From Anaspis maculata (taxonomy: Eukaryota > Arthropoda > Insecta > Coleoptera > Scraptiidae), in assembly GCA_949128115.1 (NCBI GenBank), contig OX421967.1, forward strand, positions 59,346,855-59,410,854: DNA of 64,000 bases. The letters are read 5' to 3'. This document shows, piece after piece, positions 33,176-43,216 of this stretch. Below the pieces are notes generated by a model. That model was not told the origin of the DNA. It made no database searches and saw only the letters and a program-made list of their open reading frames with translations. The stretch's first letter is position 1. Every line of letters starts with the position of its first letter. Both the position numbers and the translations under genes were made by a program.

Positions 33176-33493
33176 GCGGCCAATTTATCCCTTGGGGACC
33201 TTTTTGGGGTTATCCCTTGGTGATTTTTCAACCAGGTGGAGGCGGGTTAGACTCGTTGTTTTCTGGCATGTTGCTCCGTTGGCTGTTTGTCTTCTATTGT
33301 CGGGGTCACCACTTTGAGACGTTTGTGAGGGTCCTAATGAAATACACGGGTTCGGTTATACCAGATTTATTAAACCGGAGTAAGGGGTATCGGCGGCAGC
33401 GCGAACATGCAGAAGGCAAAGAGGCCGAGCGGTAGTGAGCTGGCGCTTTTATGGCCTACCGCCCTGGTGGGGTGCGCGCATGGTGCTGCTACA

Positions 33494-33745
33494 GCACTCT
33501 TGAATAAGAAAGTTTTTGATTATACGGTATTTTAGTTCGGTACAATACTGGTTACACTGGAACAAGTTAATATTATTCTAGCATGTTTCAGCAAATGTCT
33601 TCTAGAATGTAACTTTTGTCGAGTTCAGTACGAACAATGGTTGCACTTGAACCAGTTGATAGATTTCTTCATTGGCAGCATGTGGCACGAGTCAATATGT
33701 GCCTTTTAAATTTTGACCTTTCTCTGCGTGTCTCAGCAGCATGTC
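33494..33745 (-). pseudogene. Eroded 3' fingers of the divergent ZNF
   Basis: Finger-like pieces in shifting frames (ANEEI, LVQVQPLFV) continue below the last open frame until the gypsy LTR at 33493. The sequence at 33495-33530 (AAGAAAGTTTTTGATTATAC) recurs at 37100-37130. Confidence 0.5.
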
Positions 33746-35509
33746 TCAGCATGGTTCTAGTGCAGCAGCGTGCTGGCACTGAAACCAGTTGATTTCTTCA
33801 CTGCCTGAAAGTTTATTTAACAAGTGCTCATTCAACTTCGATTTCCGTTTGGTTCGATACGAACAATGGTTGCACTGGAACAGTTGATTTTCTTCATTCG
33901 CAGTATGTTTATTCATCAAGTGCTTTTTCAAAGTAAACTTTTGTTTAGCTCGGTACGAACAATGGTTGCACTGGAACCAGTTGATTTCTTCATTCGCAGT
34001 ATGTTTATTCATGATGTGCGATTCCAAATTTGATCTTCGTTTGGCTCGGTACGAACAATGGTTGCATTGGAGCCGGTTGATTTCTTCATTCGCAGTATGT
34101 TCAATCATAATGTGCAATTTCAAATATGACTTTTGTTTCGTTCGGCACGAACAATGATTGCACTGAAACTAGTTGATTTCTTCATTGGTTGTATGTTCAT
34201 GCAACATGTGCTCATTCAAATTTGACTTTTGTTTACCTCGGTAAGAACAATGGTTGCACTGAAACCAGTTGATCTCTTCATTGGTTGTATGTTTATTCAA
34301 CATGTGCTCATTCAAAGTTGGCTTTAGTTTAGCTCGGTACGAACAATGTTTGCACTGGAACCAGTTGATTTCTTCATTGGCAGCATGTTTCAGCATATGC
34401 GTTGTCAAATGTGACTTTTGTTTCGCTCGATACGAACAATTGTTGCATTGGAACCAGCTGATTTCTTCATTGGGAGCATGTTTCAGCATGTGCCTTTTCA
34501 AATTGAACTTTTCTTTAGCTCGGTACGAACAATGGTTGCACTGGAACCAATTGATTTCTTCATTCGCAGTATGTTTATTGATGATGTGCAATTTCAAAGT
34601 AAACTTTTGTTTAGCTCGGTACGAACAATGGTTGCACTGGAACCAGTTGATTTCTTCATTCGCAGTATGTGTCGTCAATAAGTGCTTTTTCAATGTAGCC
34701 TTTCCCTTAGCTCGGTACGAACAATGGTTGCATTGGAACCAGCTGATTTCTTCATTGGGAGCATGTTTCAGCATGTGCCTTTTCAAATTGATTTTTTGTT
34801 TAGCTCGGTACGAACAATGGTTGCACTGGAACCAATTATTGATTTCTTCATTCGCAGTATGTTTATTGATGATGTGCAATTTCAAATATGACTTTTGTTT
34901 AGCTCGGTATGAACAATGGTTGCACTGGAACCAGTTGATTTCTTCATTCGCAGTATGTTTATTTATAATGTGCTCTCTCAAATGTGACTTTCGTTTAGCT
35001 CGGTACGAACAATGTTTGCAATCATACTCTACGACTTTTCCAGTTGAATCATGCATCGCCAAGTTCAATTCTATGATTCCAATATCCCTGACGGTTCTTC
35101 TTGCATCAGCCCCATCCAAATCTGGCGACGCTATGTTTTCCGCCGCTTCTGTGGTTCGTTGTGGTCTCCCCGACAGCTCACTTGTACACAAACCGTGGTG
35201 TTTCACAAGACATAAACTCGAATCCGACTCGTAGCTGCAGCAGTCACAAGAATATTTCACAGCTTCTTGGCGAAACGTCTCGTTTTCATTGTTTTCGGTC
35301 GTCTCCCGACGATGTACTTGTTTGCAATGTTCGTACAGTTCGATCTGATAGTAGGTCTTGTAATCGCAGCAGATGCAGGAGAACTGTTGCGGTTCGACAA
35401 TGGCATGATACAGTTCGGCCGCATAAATATTTTTGTGATTCCTCTGGACGTGATGGGCGAGTTGAAAGGCGGACTCAGTCCGATGCGAACACTGCGAGCA
35501 GCTGTACAT
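33746..35509 (-). pseudogene. Divergent poly-C2H2 zinc-finger gene, one internal stop
   Basis: From ATG 35509 (MYSCSQCSHR) three N-terminal fingers align with those of the A-H family (CSQCSH, CICCDY with YEHCKQVH, CDCCSY). The array of about 13 fingers has a different linker, TANEEINWFQ, and motif CNHCSYRAKQKS. TAG at 34171-34169 replaces the linker W codon (TGG). The frame then stays open for four more fingers to 33746, where CQHAAALEPC shows a decayed finger. An upstream ATG (35554) exists, but TCTTTTAG|GTTAGAATTACCC before the inner ATG looks like a splice acceptor. The product is either a nine-array-finger protein or a pseudogene. I call pseudogene mainly because the tail is eroded; the 5' two thirds may still be functional. 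Confidence 0.7.
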
Positions 35510-35900
35510 TTCGGGTAATTCTAACCTAAAAGATTGCAGAAATAGCACACTCATATGAACTATTCAAGGTATTCACTAGCAGCAACTTACACTTTGTGTT
35601 GATGAAGGAGTGACTACAACTAATCGGAAGTGACGTCACAGCAACGGGAGAAACAATTATACGTCTTCCTGGTCCTGGTTGATAGAGCCCGCTTACTGGA
35701 GGAACTGATGCTGGATTGCTGATTGCTGGCCCCAGACCCAGAGATAGCTGGCGCCCTCTGCCGGCCGAGAGTCGAAGCTCATGCGTCAATGTGACGTGAA
35801 AGTTGAAGCTGCTTTTCCTTGTGCTTTCACTACCGATCAGTGATAGTGATACTCTGATACTTATTCACTGATTGTTTATTATGTATAGATATTGTTGGGA
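35510..35900 (-). promoter_or_regulatory. 5' region of the divergent ZNF
   Basis: The predicted acceptor CTGCAATCTTTTAG ends at about 35534, and a donor-like AAGTGTAAGTTGC lies near 35590, suggesting a short first intron as in A to H. A palindromic CRE-like TGACGTCA sits near 35630. No TATA box is evident. Confidence 0.45.
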
Positions 35901-36127
35901 GACCATGCAGCATCCTATTTGAGAATCATCCTACCGATAAAACGTCCCACGACGCAACAGCCCAAGTACCTACTGAAAAAATACCCACACGGTCAAGACT
36001 GTCAGCGTGCAAAATGCAGTAGGCGCGTTCGGATATCATCTCGGAGCGAGCAGACAGAGCAGAGAGATATTTGATCACGTGATGCCAGAGTGATCCGGGT
36101 AACTTTTAATGAACGAACGGTCGAGAT
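35901..36127. other. Unassigned sequence
   Basis: I recognise no coding frame or repeat. Confidence 0.3.
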
Positions 36128-36328
36128 TACTCCGTATGTAAAAGTGACAGCTGATACCTGTCAGCGCTGCTGAATAGGCTGGTACTTCGTTTGGGCAGGT
36201 GCGCATGCTTGAAGGCTCCAAATTTTGAAAACTTTCGTACACCTGTCAGTTGAATGGCAACGCTGCATGCTCTGTCTAGCCGCCTGACCAACTACTAGTT
36301 CCTGGCTGTCACTTTTACACATACCGTA
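36128..36328. mobile_element. TA-flanked MITE (about 200 bp)
   Basis: The left end CTCCGTATGTAAAAGTGACAG and the complement of the right end, CTGTCACTTTTACACATACCG, match with small gaps. TA is at both edges. It is non-coding. Confidence 0.7.
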
Positions 36329-36737
36329 AATGCATCTCTTCCTAGCTTCTTTCAACTTCCTTCTCGGTACCTACAGCCATTTTCAACATGTTGTGTTTTT
36401 TCGTCAAAACATGATCAAATGAAATGTAAGTCAGCTAGAAACGAGAAGTGTGACCATAATTGTCACAAGTGACAGTTGGCGCCTATGTCTTATTGTTTTG
36501 AGCGCTGTTGCCATTTTCGTTGCTTCTGAACTTCCACAAATGATCATGGGACTCAATGTCAATGAAACATTTCCTTCGAATATAAAAAATGGTATCTAAC
36601 ATTCAACCGAATTATTTGTGGAATTTTAGGTGCACTACAATATTTTTTAGTGTTAATTTTTAATATCGGTGTACGAAACTATGAAATTCGCGCCAGGCAT
36701 GCGCACTCAAAAAAACCGAAACGAAGGGACCTATTCG
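36329..36737. other. Unassigned sequence
   Basis: I see no supported feature here; the last 8 bases (36730-36737) are the left target duplication of the next element. Confidence 0.3.
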
Positions 36738-37691
36738 TAAGGTGACCAGACGTTCCGATTTGATCGGAACTGTACCGTTTTCGGGAGACACTTTCCGATT
36801 GGACTTTCTGTTCCGTAAATGTTCCGATTTGAGTAACTGTTCCGTAATCGCTCCGATTTCCGATTTGAGCAACGAACATTTCAATTTTTTTTCACCCATT
36901 CTATATTTTCGGTAAAGGTTGAAATTCATGTAGATTGTAGTTTATTCACAATATTGAATTTATTTCGATTGGCACCCACGCTATGCAAGAAGTGGGTCTC
37001 GACCAAGGACTCGACTGTCTCTGTCTTACTCAAGGGAGGCTGTGGCCTGGCCAAAATCAGCCTCGTTTTCCCGCCAATGACCAGGACCACAGCCTTCCTT
37101 GAGTAAGAAAGTTTTTGATCATACGGTAGGAATATGTTGTTTCAAAAAAGCATATTTTTATTATCAACATTATTTCATTATTATTGGGATTATTATAAAC
37201 ACTGTTGGTTGAGAAGGGGGCAAATAAGGGACAGCACTTACCCGCCCTCCTGCTGTTTTTTTTTCAGAAAAATGATCAGAAAAACTAAGTTCCAGACTCG
37301 GTTTCAGAAAATAACCCCAAATATCGGTCTATCCAACAAGTAACAGACGCGAAAAAATGAGGAATAGATGGTATATCCCATACACTTTCTATTTCCAGTA
37401 GAATGACTTTTTGGAGCTAAAATAAAGTGACAAGCTGGAACGCTGGGAGAATACGGCCGATGCCCGCTGATAGTTTCGCTCCCAAACTTAGTAGGTTCCA
37501 TCAGCCGTAGTCGTAGCGCCCCAGCTTGTCGCTTTATTTTTGCTCCAAAAAGTAATTTTACTGAAAATAGAAAGTGTATGGGATATAGGTAGGTGCCTAG
37601 AAGTTCCAAATCAGCAAATAAAAGATACGCCCCTTTAAAAAAAAAAAATTCCCATGTTCCGATTTTTTCACTGAGAAATCTGGTCACCTTA
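36738..37691. mobile_element. hAT-type element with 8 bp target duplication (954 bp)
   Basis: The element starts TAAGGTGACCAGACGTTCCG and ends TCTGGTCACCTTA. CCTATTCG flanks it exactly on both sides (36730-36737, 37692-37699). The left end has several TTCCGATTTGA repeats. A further palindrome (CTTACTCAAGGGAGGCTGTGG near 37023 against its complement near 37085) and a MITE at 37374 lie inside. It has no transposase frame. Confidence 0.85.
37374..37585. mobile_element. TA-flanked MITE nested in the hAT element
   Basis: Inverted arms of about 65-70 bp (TATCCCATACACTTTCTATT ... complement at 37565-37585) are flanked by TA. Pairing continues through TTTTTGGAGC.AAAATAAAG.GACAAGCTGG. Confidence 0.85.
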
Positions 37692-37700
37692 CCTATTCGG

Positions 37701-37865
37701 AATCGATTCACGGTGACGGTCGATGCTTCACGACGATATAGGAGTGTCGTGCCTGGTCCCGAGGTGGTAAGTGGCGTGGGGGAGACAAACCCCGAGGGTG
37801 AACAAAGTGGCGAAACTCAAGGTGTGAGTGATCGCCAAGATCTAATCGATTTGTTCGAAAGTTGA
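37701..37865 (+). pseudogene. Gypsy integrase C-terminal tail, copy 1
   Basis: The fragment resumes at the FTVTVDASRRYRSVVPGPEV region and ends at DLIDLFES-stop. The 5' half present in copies 2 and 3 (GELVLWKRAA..., RRFDGPYKVIRVLDGDRYII) has been replaced by the hAT-bearing segment. It marks the left end of the first 8 kb repeat unit. Confidence 0.65.
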
Positions 37866-38490
37866 GGTGTCAACGGCGAACAAAAAGAGAAATACATTCC
37901 AGGTGAAGAGTGATGAATTTGCAAGGTGTGTAAAACTCATACGCGGGGTAGGTGTACCTAGCTTAGCACGGGCTGTGTCCTGGTGGATACGTGTGTGAGA
38001 GGAGAAAATGCGCTTAGTGGAGTATGACAGAAAGATTGGAGTGAACGCATGGTGGCGTCATCTTCATCAGGTGATTTCCACATACTGTGGATTGATGAGG
38101 TCATTGAAGTGTTGCAGGATGGCCGAATATTAGCAGAGATCCGAACCGACCGCACTTGAGGAGGCAACCGCGGTGGACGTTATCGCGGTCGCCGATAGAG
38201 AGCGCAGAGCGGCACATGAAGGGATGCAGACGCGGGGGTGGTATTATCGGTGTGACCTTGGAGAGATGGAGTTGATTATTAGCAAAACCTACAACTGAAC
38301 GTGTACGTGAGGTGGAATAAACATCATTCATCCCAATACTTTCGTTTTTCTGTAATAGAATCCACAATTCCGCGTGCGAGGAGTCGATGGGTATTCCTTG
38401 AGATGACATCATCCATGGGAAAAACGCGTAAGTATCTAGTACCTAACACCGCGTCCAGCGTCGCTGAAAATGCGTTCCATCACACTGGAT
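37866..38490. other. Conserved block between integrase tail and ZNF F unit
   Basis: This block is shared almost unchanged with 46162-46775 and 60866-61480. A 41-codon frame (38008-38133, MRLVEYDRKIGVNAWWRHLH...) is kept in all three copies, but recent duplication alone explains that. It may be the 3' end of the gypsy element or host sequence. No LTR ends could be placed. Confidence 0.4.
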
Positions 38491-38644
38491 TGGTTGACGA
38501 AGTGATCTGGATCACACAGATCAGGGTTTTCGTAAGCGCCTTAGAAGATAATGAAAGCCATTTCTTGTTTTATTTTTTGTTCAGCGAGTTTTTTAATAAT
38601 CTATAACTTTTGTACAGTGTATGCAATAGAACTATGAGTAGGTA

Positions 38645-38827
38645 AGTGTGGGTTCAGTCAGCTCGAGAGTCAGCTTATTTAGCCTCAACTTTCAATTTTA
38701 GCTGTACCTAAGCCCTGCATCGGTTATTGGCTGTACTGAGGAGGCTGATTCATAAGAGCCAATGGGCGTCGCTGCGCTTGCGACTAAAATTAAAACTTGC
38801 GGCCAAAAGAGCCGACTGAACCCACCC
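38645..38827. mobile_element. TA-flanked MITE (GTTCAGTCAGC family), copy 2
   Basis: The ends GTGGGTTCAGTCAGC and GCCGACTGAACCCAC lie at the same TA site in the ZNF 3' flank as in C, G and H. In A/B/D/E-type flanks the site is empty. The left end carries an extra CTCGAGAGTCAGC. Confidence 0.8.
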
Positions 38828-38953
38828 TAAATGCTGAAGTATTGTGTTGTCTTTGCCTGCTAGGTACCTCTACTTGCCCACATATTTTGTTTCAATTGGC
38901 ATGAACACTATCATTATTCGAACCATCAACGACGGCTCACCGCAAAATATGCA

Positions 38954-40210
38954 TCAGCATGTTGCGCCCTGTTGAATCAAATGCGAAACGATATCTTCAG
39001 AGGCAGCATGTTTCAACATGTGCTTCTTCAAAGTGCCTTTTTCTTTGGATTTATAAGAACATTCCTCACATTCAAACCAAACGATGATGTCTTTAGCGGC
39101 AGCATGTTCCAACATGTGCTCTTTCAAGTTCCTCTTGTGCTTGGTTTCAAATGAACATTTATCACATTTAAACCAAACGATTTCTTCAGCGGCCGCATGT
39201 TTTAACATGTGCCCTTTCAAACTCCTATTATGCTTGGTTTCGAATGAACATTTATCACATTTAAGCCAAACGATGTCTTCAGCGGCAGCATGTTTCAACA
39301 TGTGCCTTTTCAAACTCTTATTGTGCTTGGTTTTGAATGAACATTTATCACATTCAAACCAAAGGATGTCTTCAGTGGCAGCATGTCTCAACATGTGCTT
39401 CTTCAAATCTTTCTTATCTTTGAATTTATAAGAACATTCATCACATTCAAACCAAACGATGTCTTTAGCGGCAGCATGTTTCAACATGTGCCCTTTCAAA
39501 TTACTTTTATGCTTGGTTTTAAATGAACATTTATCACATTTAAACCAAACGATGTCTTCAGTGGCAGCATGTTGTCTCAACATGTGCGATTTCAAATGCG
39601 ATTTATGTTTGCATTTACATGAACACTTGGCACATTGATACCAAACGATGTCTTCAGCGGTAGCATGTGTTAACATGTGCCTCTTTAAATTCGATTGATA
39701 TTTGCATTTATATGAACACTTCGCACATTGTAATCAATTGATTTTTTCATGGGAAGCATGAGCCGACATGTGCTTCTTTGAATGTTTTTTAAGCTTGGGT
39801 TTGCTATAACATCTAGTGGACGGAAAATCAACAAGTTCAAGCAGTTTGACGTGTGGCGGTGTAGCAAATCGATGGGAATCCGCGTGTTTCACCAGATGCA
39901 ATGCAGAATCGGTCCCAAATCGGCAGTAATTGCATAGAAATTTATGGAATTCTTCATTGCAAAATGAGTTTCGTTCGATGTTGTCGTCGTCGATCCTGCC
40001 GTGATGTTTGTGTTTGCAGTGTTCGTACAAGTCCCAGTTGTAGTAACCCTTGAATTCGCAGCAAATGCACGAAAACTGCTCCGGTTCTACGATGGCGTGG
40101 AACAGTTCTGCCGCATAAACGTTTTTATGGGCCCTTTGAACGTGATGTTCTTGTTGAAACTTGAGTTCAAACTGATACGAACATTGTTGACACCGATGTA
40201 GTTCAACCAT
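38954..40210 (-). pseudogene. Poly-C2H2 zinc-finger gene F (nonsense codon before array)
   Basis: From ATG 40210 the frame covers the three N-terminal fingers and spacer, then hits TGA at 39736-39734 where G and H have TGG (KINW). The frame stays open for the rest of the gene: eight array fingers (first CAKCSYKCKYQSNLKRH) to the family end SHLIQQGATC. A single substitution therefore removes the whole DNA-binding array unless the stop is read through or translation restarts at an internal Met. Otherwise F is very close to H and differs by one extra finger (CDKCSFETKHKRNLKEH). Confidence 0.85.
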
Positions 40211-40220
40211 AGCTGATGAT

Positions 40221-41185
40221 CTGCAATAGTCATTGTTATTAAGTAGGTAACTCACGTTACAATAAATATCTAACTACAGTTCAGTAGACCCCAACTGTTA
40301 CATAAGTACCTACTTCAATTGAATTTCAACTACAATTATCTACCTACCTATTATGTAGGTAGGTACCTACCTACCTACCTAGGGGGTGGGTATATATCTA
40401 CCTATTTGAAGTGGGCACTTACAGGTACTTACCAGGATAAGATGTAGGTAGAGGTAGAGGTATTAAGTTGATTTTGATGTTTTTAAGAGCGAATTTGTAA
40501 TAAATAACTGTTTAATTAGTTTGTAGGTGTAATGGGTGCTTTCCACCTAGCTCCAAGTTTGGTACACCTTCCATTTGCGCACGTGCGGCTTCCAAACGGT
40601 GCTTTCCATCTACGTGTTCTTACCTGGTTTTGTGCCGTCCGGTGGATCACCTAAAACTTTGTGCCGTCGGAAGGCACACCGGAAACGGATGCGACAAATG
40701 ACGTACCGTCAGCTGTAATCCAGCACTCCGTTGTCATATGTCTCTCTCTGTGTCGTTTCATCCATGCATCCGTGATTTATTTTATTTCTCTGCAAGGATA
40801 ACGTACGATCGATCAAGATTTACGCTGCCATTTATTTATTTCTGAATGCCATAGTCATCTTTCGCCTGCAGACCAGAGATGTCGCGTCGGTCAACGATGC
40901 CGGTGCTTTCCATCTAGGTGTACCCAATCGTGGAACATGTTCCGTCTGGTGGTATTTGTACCGTCTAGGTGGAAAGCACCCAATGCATACACGATTGAGG
41001 AACACCATTTTGTGACAGCTATCTACTACCTACTGCGCAGGAGATGCAGTAGTCGTACTACGTCACTGCTGCGCGCGCAACGAGGGAAAAGCTAACGAGG
41101 GATCAAAAATTGGGTTTACTTATTTATGGTGTTCCGACGCAGTTCGCTAGATGGTGCGGCGTGTTCCATTGACAGCTCCTCGTTG
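40221..41185 (-). promoter_or_regulatory. 5' intron and promoter block of ZNF F, split by a MITE
   Basis: The donor CCTG|GTAAGTACC (GT at 40432-40431) and acceptor TATTGCAG ending at 40221 give a 212 bp intron. The non-coding exon is split by the 448 bp MITE at 40534-40981. The promoter core with GCGCGCGCAGCAG lies near 41065-41085. Confidence 0.55.
40534..40981. mobile_element. MITE with perfect GGGTGCTTTCCACCTAG ends
   Basis: There are 17 bp perfect terminal inverted repeats. AAT flanks both sides (40531-40533, 40982-40984). G and H have the empty site GTGTAATGCATAC, which proves a 3 bp duplication. Additional GGTGCTTTCCATCTA copies lie inside (40600, 40910). Confidence 0.9.
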
Positions 41186-41189
41186 ACGT

Positions 41190-41300
41190 TTGCTATGTCT
41201 CTAGAGGCGCTTACGAAAACCCTGATCTGTACCTACTAGGTAGGTACCTATGTGATCCAGGTCACTCACGTTAAGCAATCCAGTACCTACTCTATTTTGT
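41190..41300. repeat. Left arm of boundary palindrome after ZNF F
   Basis: CTTACGAAAACCCTGATCTG...TGTGATCCAGGTCACTCACG is the inverse of 38487-38540 (GAAGTGATCTGGATCACACA GATCAGGGTTTTCG). The pair brackets the F unit. The arm contains a GTACCTACTAGGTAGGTACC expansion in the middle. Confidence 0.75.
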
Positions 41301-41309
41301 ATTTGAAAC

Positions 41310-42507
41310 TACCTACGTATGAACGTATGAAGAAAAATAAATCCGATCCAAAGGTGACCAAAGAAGTAGAAAGTGGCAGGCAAGGATCAAATAAGAAGGA
41401 GGATTTGGTGAAGGTATTCAAAACGGATTTGCAAGGTCGGTGTACATATAATAATTGTTTTTACGTGCTCGTGGAAAAAACTGACGATAAAGGCATCGGT
41501 CGACTTCATCCTATATGTATGTGGGACACATTCTTCTGAAGAAACTCAGACTCAAGAATATTCTTGACATTAGCGTGGTGGGAAAAAAACAGGATTAAGT
41601 TAACTTTTAGCACCCCAGAGGACGCTAACAAGTTATTGAAAAATGGGCATCTACCAAACGAGAATTTGAAAGCATACATTTCCCTGCACCTACTACAAAA
41701 AAAAGGTATTATCCGGCACGTGGATACATACTTCGACGATGACTAAAGGTGCGTTCAGTCAGCTTATTTAGCCGCAATTTTCATTTTAGCCGTAAGCGCT
41801 GCATCGCTTATTGGCTGTTCCGAGGAGGCTGGTTCATAAGAGCCAATGGGCGTCGCTGCGCTTACGACTAAAACTAAAACTTGCGGCTAAATAAGCTGAC
41901 TGAACGCACCTTATATTATAGAAAATACAATTTCGAATGTTCCTATCATTGATGTGTACCGTATGAAACGAAATATTTTTTCAAGAGATTCTGCGGAACC
42001 TAAGCTGGTTCCTAAACAAACTATTGTGGCAACATTTGAAGGTAATGTGGTGCCAAATCATGTTATAATAAATAGTGTGGTTTGTCCAGTGGAAACATAG
42101 GTAAGTAAGGTTGTGCAATGTTTCAGGTGTCTTTTGTTTGGTCACGTCAACGCCCAGTGCCGAAGTACTGAAGAGAAATGCCAAAAATGCGGACAGGTAA
42201 AGGCAGAGGAGGATGTTCATAGCTGCAGCCGAGGCTGCAGCAAACCCTTCTGTATTCACTGTAAAAACGAATCGCACCAGTCCACCTCTAGAGACTGTCC
42301 GATACTGGAAAAACAGAAAAAAGTCAAATCAGAAATGGCATTTAACTACAAAACTTTCAGCGAAGCTCAAAAAGCAGTAAACTTGAGCTACAACACCGTG
42401 ACTACCAACAACAGGTTCGACATTTTCAACACCAAACCTTTTCCTGCCGGTGATCAGGTGAACGCTCGGGTGAACGAATATCATGCAATCACGAGGCAAT
42501 CACCCTA
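41310..42507 (+). pseudogene. LINE ORF1 fragment, copy 1
   Basis: The frames together encode KSDPKVTKEVESGRQGSNKK, GRCTYNNCFYVLVEKTDDKG, then a central domain and CCHC-like knuckles (CFRCLLFGHVNAQC, CQKCGQ, CIHCKNESHQSTSRDC). There are frameshifts near 41535-41560 and a MITE insertion at 41746. No ORF2 follows. The sequence stops at CCTATTGACATG, where ZNF 3' flank begins. Copies 2 (49331-50359) and 3 (63756-64000) are in the other repeat units. Confidence 0.8.
41746..41912. mobile_element. TA-flanked MITE (GTTCAGTCAGC family), in LINE ORF1
   Basis: The ends AAGGTGCGTTCAGTCAGCTT and AAGCTGACTGAACGCACCTT are perfect inverted repeats. Copy 2 of the ORF1 fragment has the empty site GACGATGACTATATTATAG. 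Only this unit carries it, so it inserted after the 8 kb duplication. Confidence 0.9.
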
Positions 42508-42699
42508 TTGACATGAACACTATCATTTGATCATTTGAACCATCAACGGGCGCCCACCGCAAAATGTGCATAAGCATGCTGTGCCCCGTCAAATCAAATG
42601 CGAAACGATATCTCCAGAGGCAACATATTTCAACATGTGCCTATTCAAATGCGATTTTTGTTTGTATCCACATGAACACTTGACACACTGAAACCATAC
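42508..42699 (-). pseudogene. 3' end of a destroyed ZNF gene, copy 1
   Basis: The minus strand encodes the last finger of the family (VWFQCVKCSCGYKQKSHLNRH..., ending SHLI) plus 3' flank. It is cut at the codon after VWFQ by the LTR at 42700. The matching promoter relic lies beyond the gypsy element at 45228-45413. Confidence 0.85.
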
Positions 42700-43216
42700 T
42701 GTAATGTACCCGCCATGCGCAGTGATAGCATTGATAACGACACTACGTCGAAGCCAGAGCTCGCTCTCTCTTCCGCCAGCCGTCGAACGACACACATCAC
42801 ACAACTCCACTGACCTGTAAATAACTGTAAATACCAAAGATTGTTACGACGTATTAAATAAGCTTGTTGACCAAACTCGAAGATCATTAAAGCCTTCCAC
42901 CGCCGGACTCCACATTGGCGACGAGGATCAAAATCCAACCAGGACAGGACAACCAGGACTTCGGGAACGGAACAAGGCAAGCTTTTTGTTGTTTTTTTTT
43001 TGTTCAGACGCGAGTGAAAAACGCCGATGTGAAGAGAGCGCATAACGAAAAAAATTCTATGCGCAAGGCAAGTCAAAAGGAACTCTGTAATACCGGCACT
43101 TGACGTTGACAGCTGAAGTTTCGATTGACGTTTTGGAAAGTGACAGACGGAGACAGAACTTTTGAGGTGATTTTTTTTGGCAAAAAGGCAGGAAGAGAGC
43201 GAAGAAAGAACAGGAA

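Larger units (their letters stand above)
27855..33493 (-). mobile_element. Ty3/gypsy element, 5' LTR to integrase, interrupted
   Basis: On the minus strand the 5' LTR runs 33493-33315 (TGTAGCAGCACC... with a TATA-like CATAAAAGCGCC). It is followed by AAG and a primer-binding site TGGTGACCCCGAC. The start of gag follows to about 32886. RT, RNase H and integrase lie at 30009-27855. Gag C-terminus, protease and the RT start are lost or replaced by the 30010-32885 insertion. The 3' end is missing where the LINE begins. A related 3' end with LTR is at 4166-4740. Confidence 0.8.

Noticed and set aside
32920..33435. Plus-strand 119-codon frame with repeated PKGVLPRVYP-like residues
   Set aside because: It is the reverse reading of the gypsy leader minisatellite and LTR.
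34269..35234. 321-codon open frame on the plus strand opposite the divergent ZNF
   Set aside because: It is the antisense of a periodic finger array; a repeat whose period is a multiple of three keeps the opposite frame open. Similar antisense frames lie over every ZNF copy. It has no domain of its own.
38101..38412. 103-codon minus-strand frame seen again in units 2 and 3
   Set aside because: Its conservation follows from recent duplication; copy 2 has an indel that changes the C-terminus, and no known motif is present.
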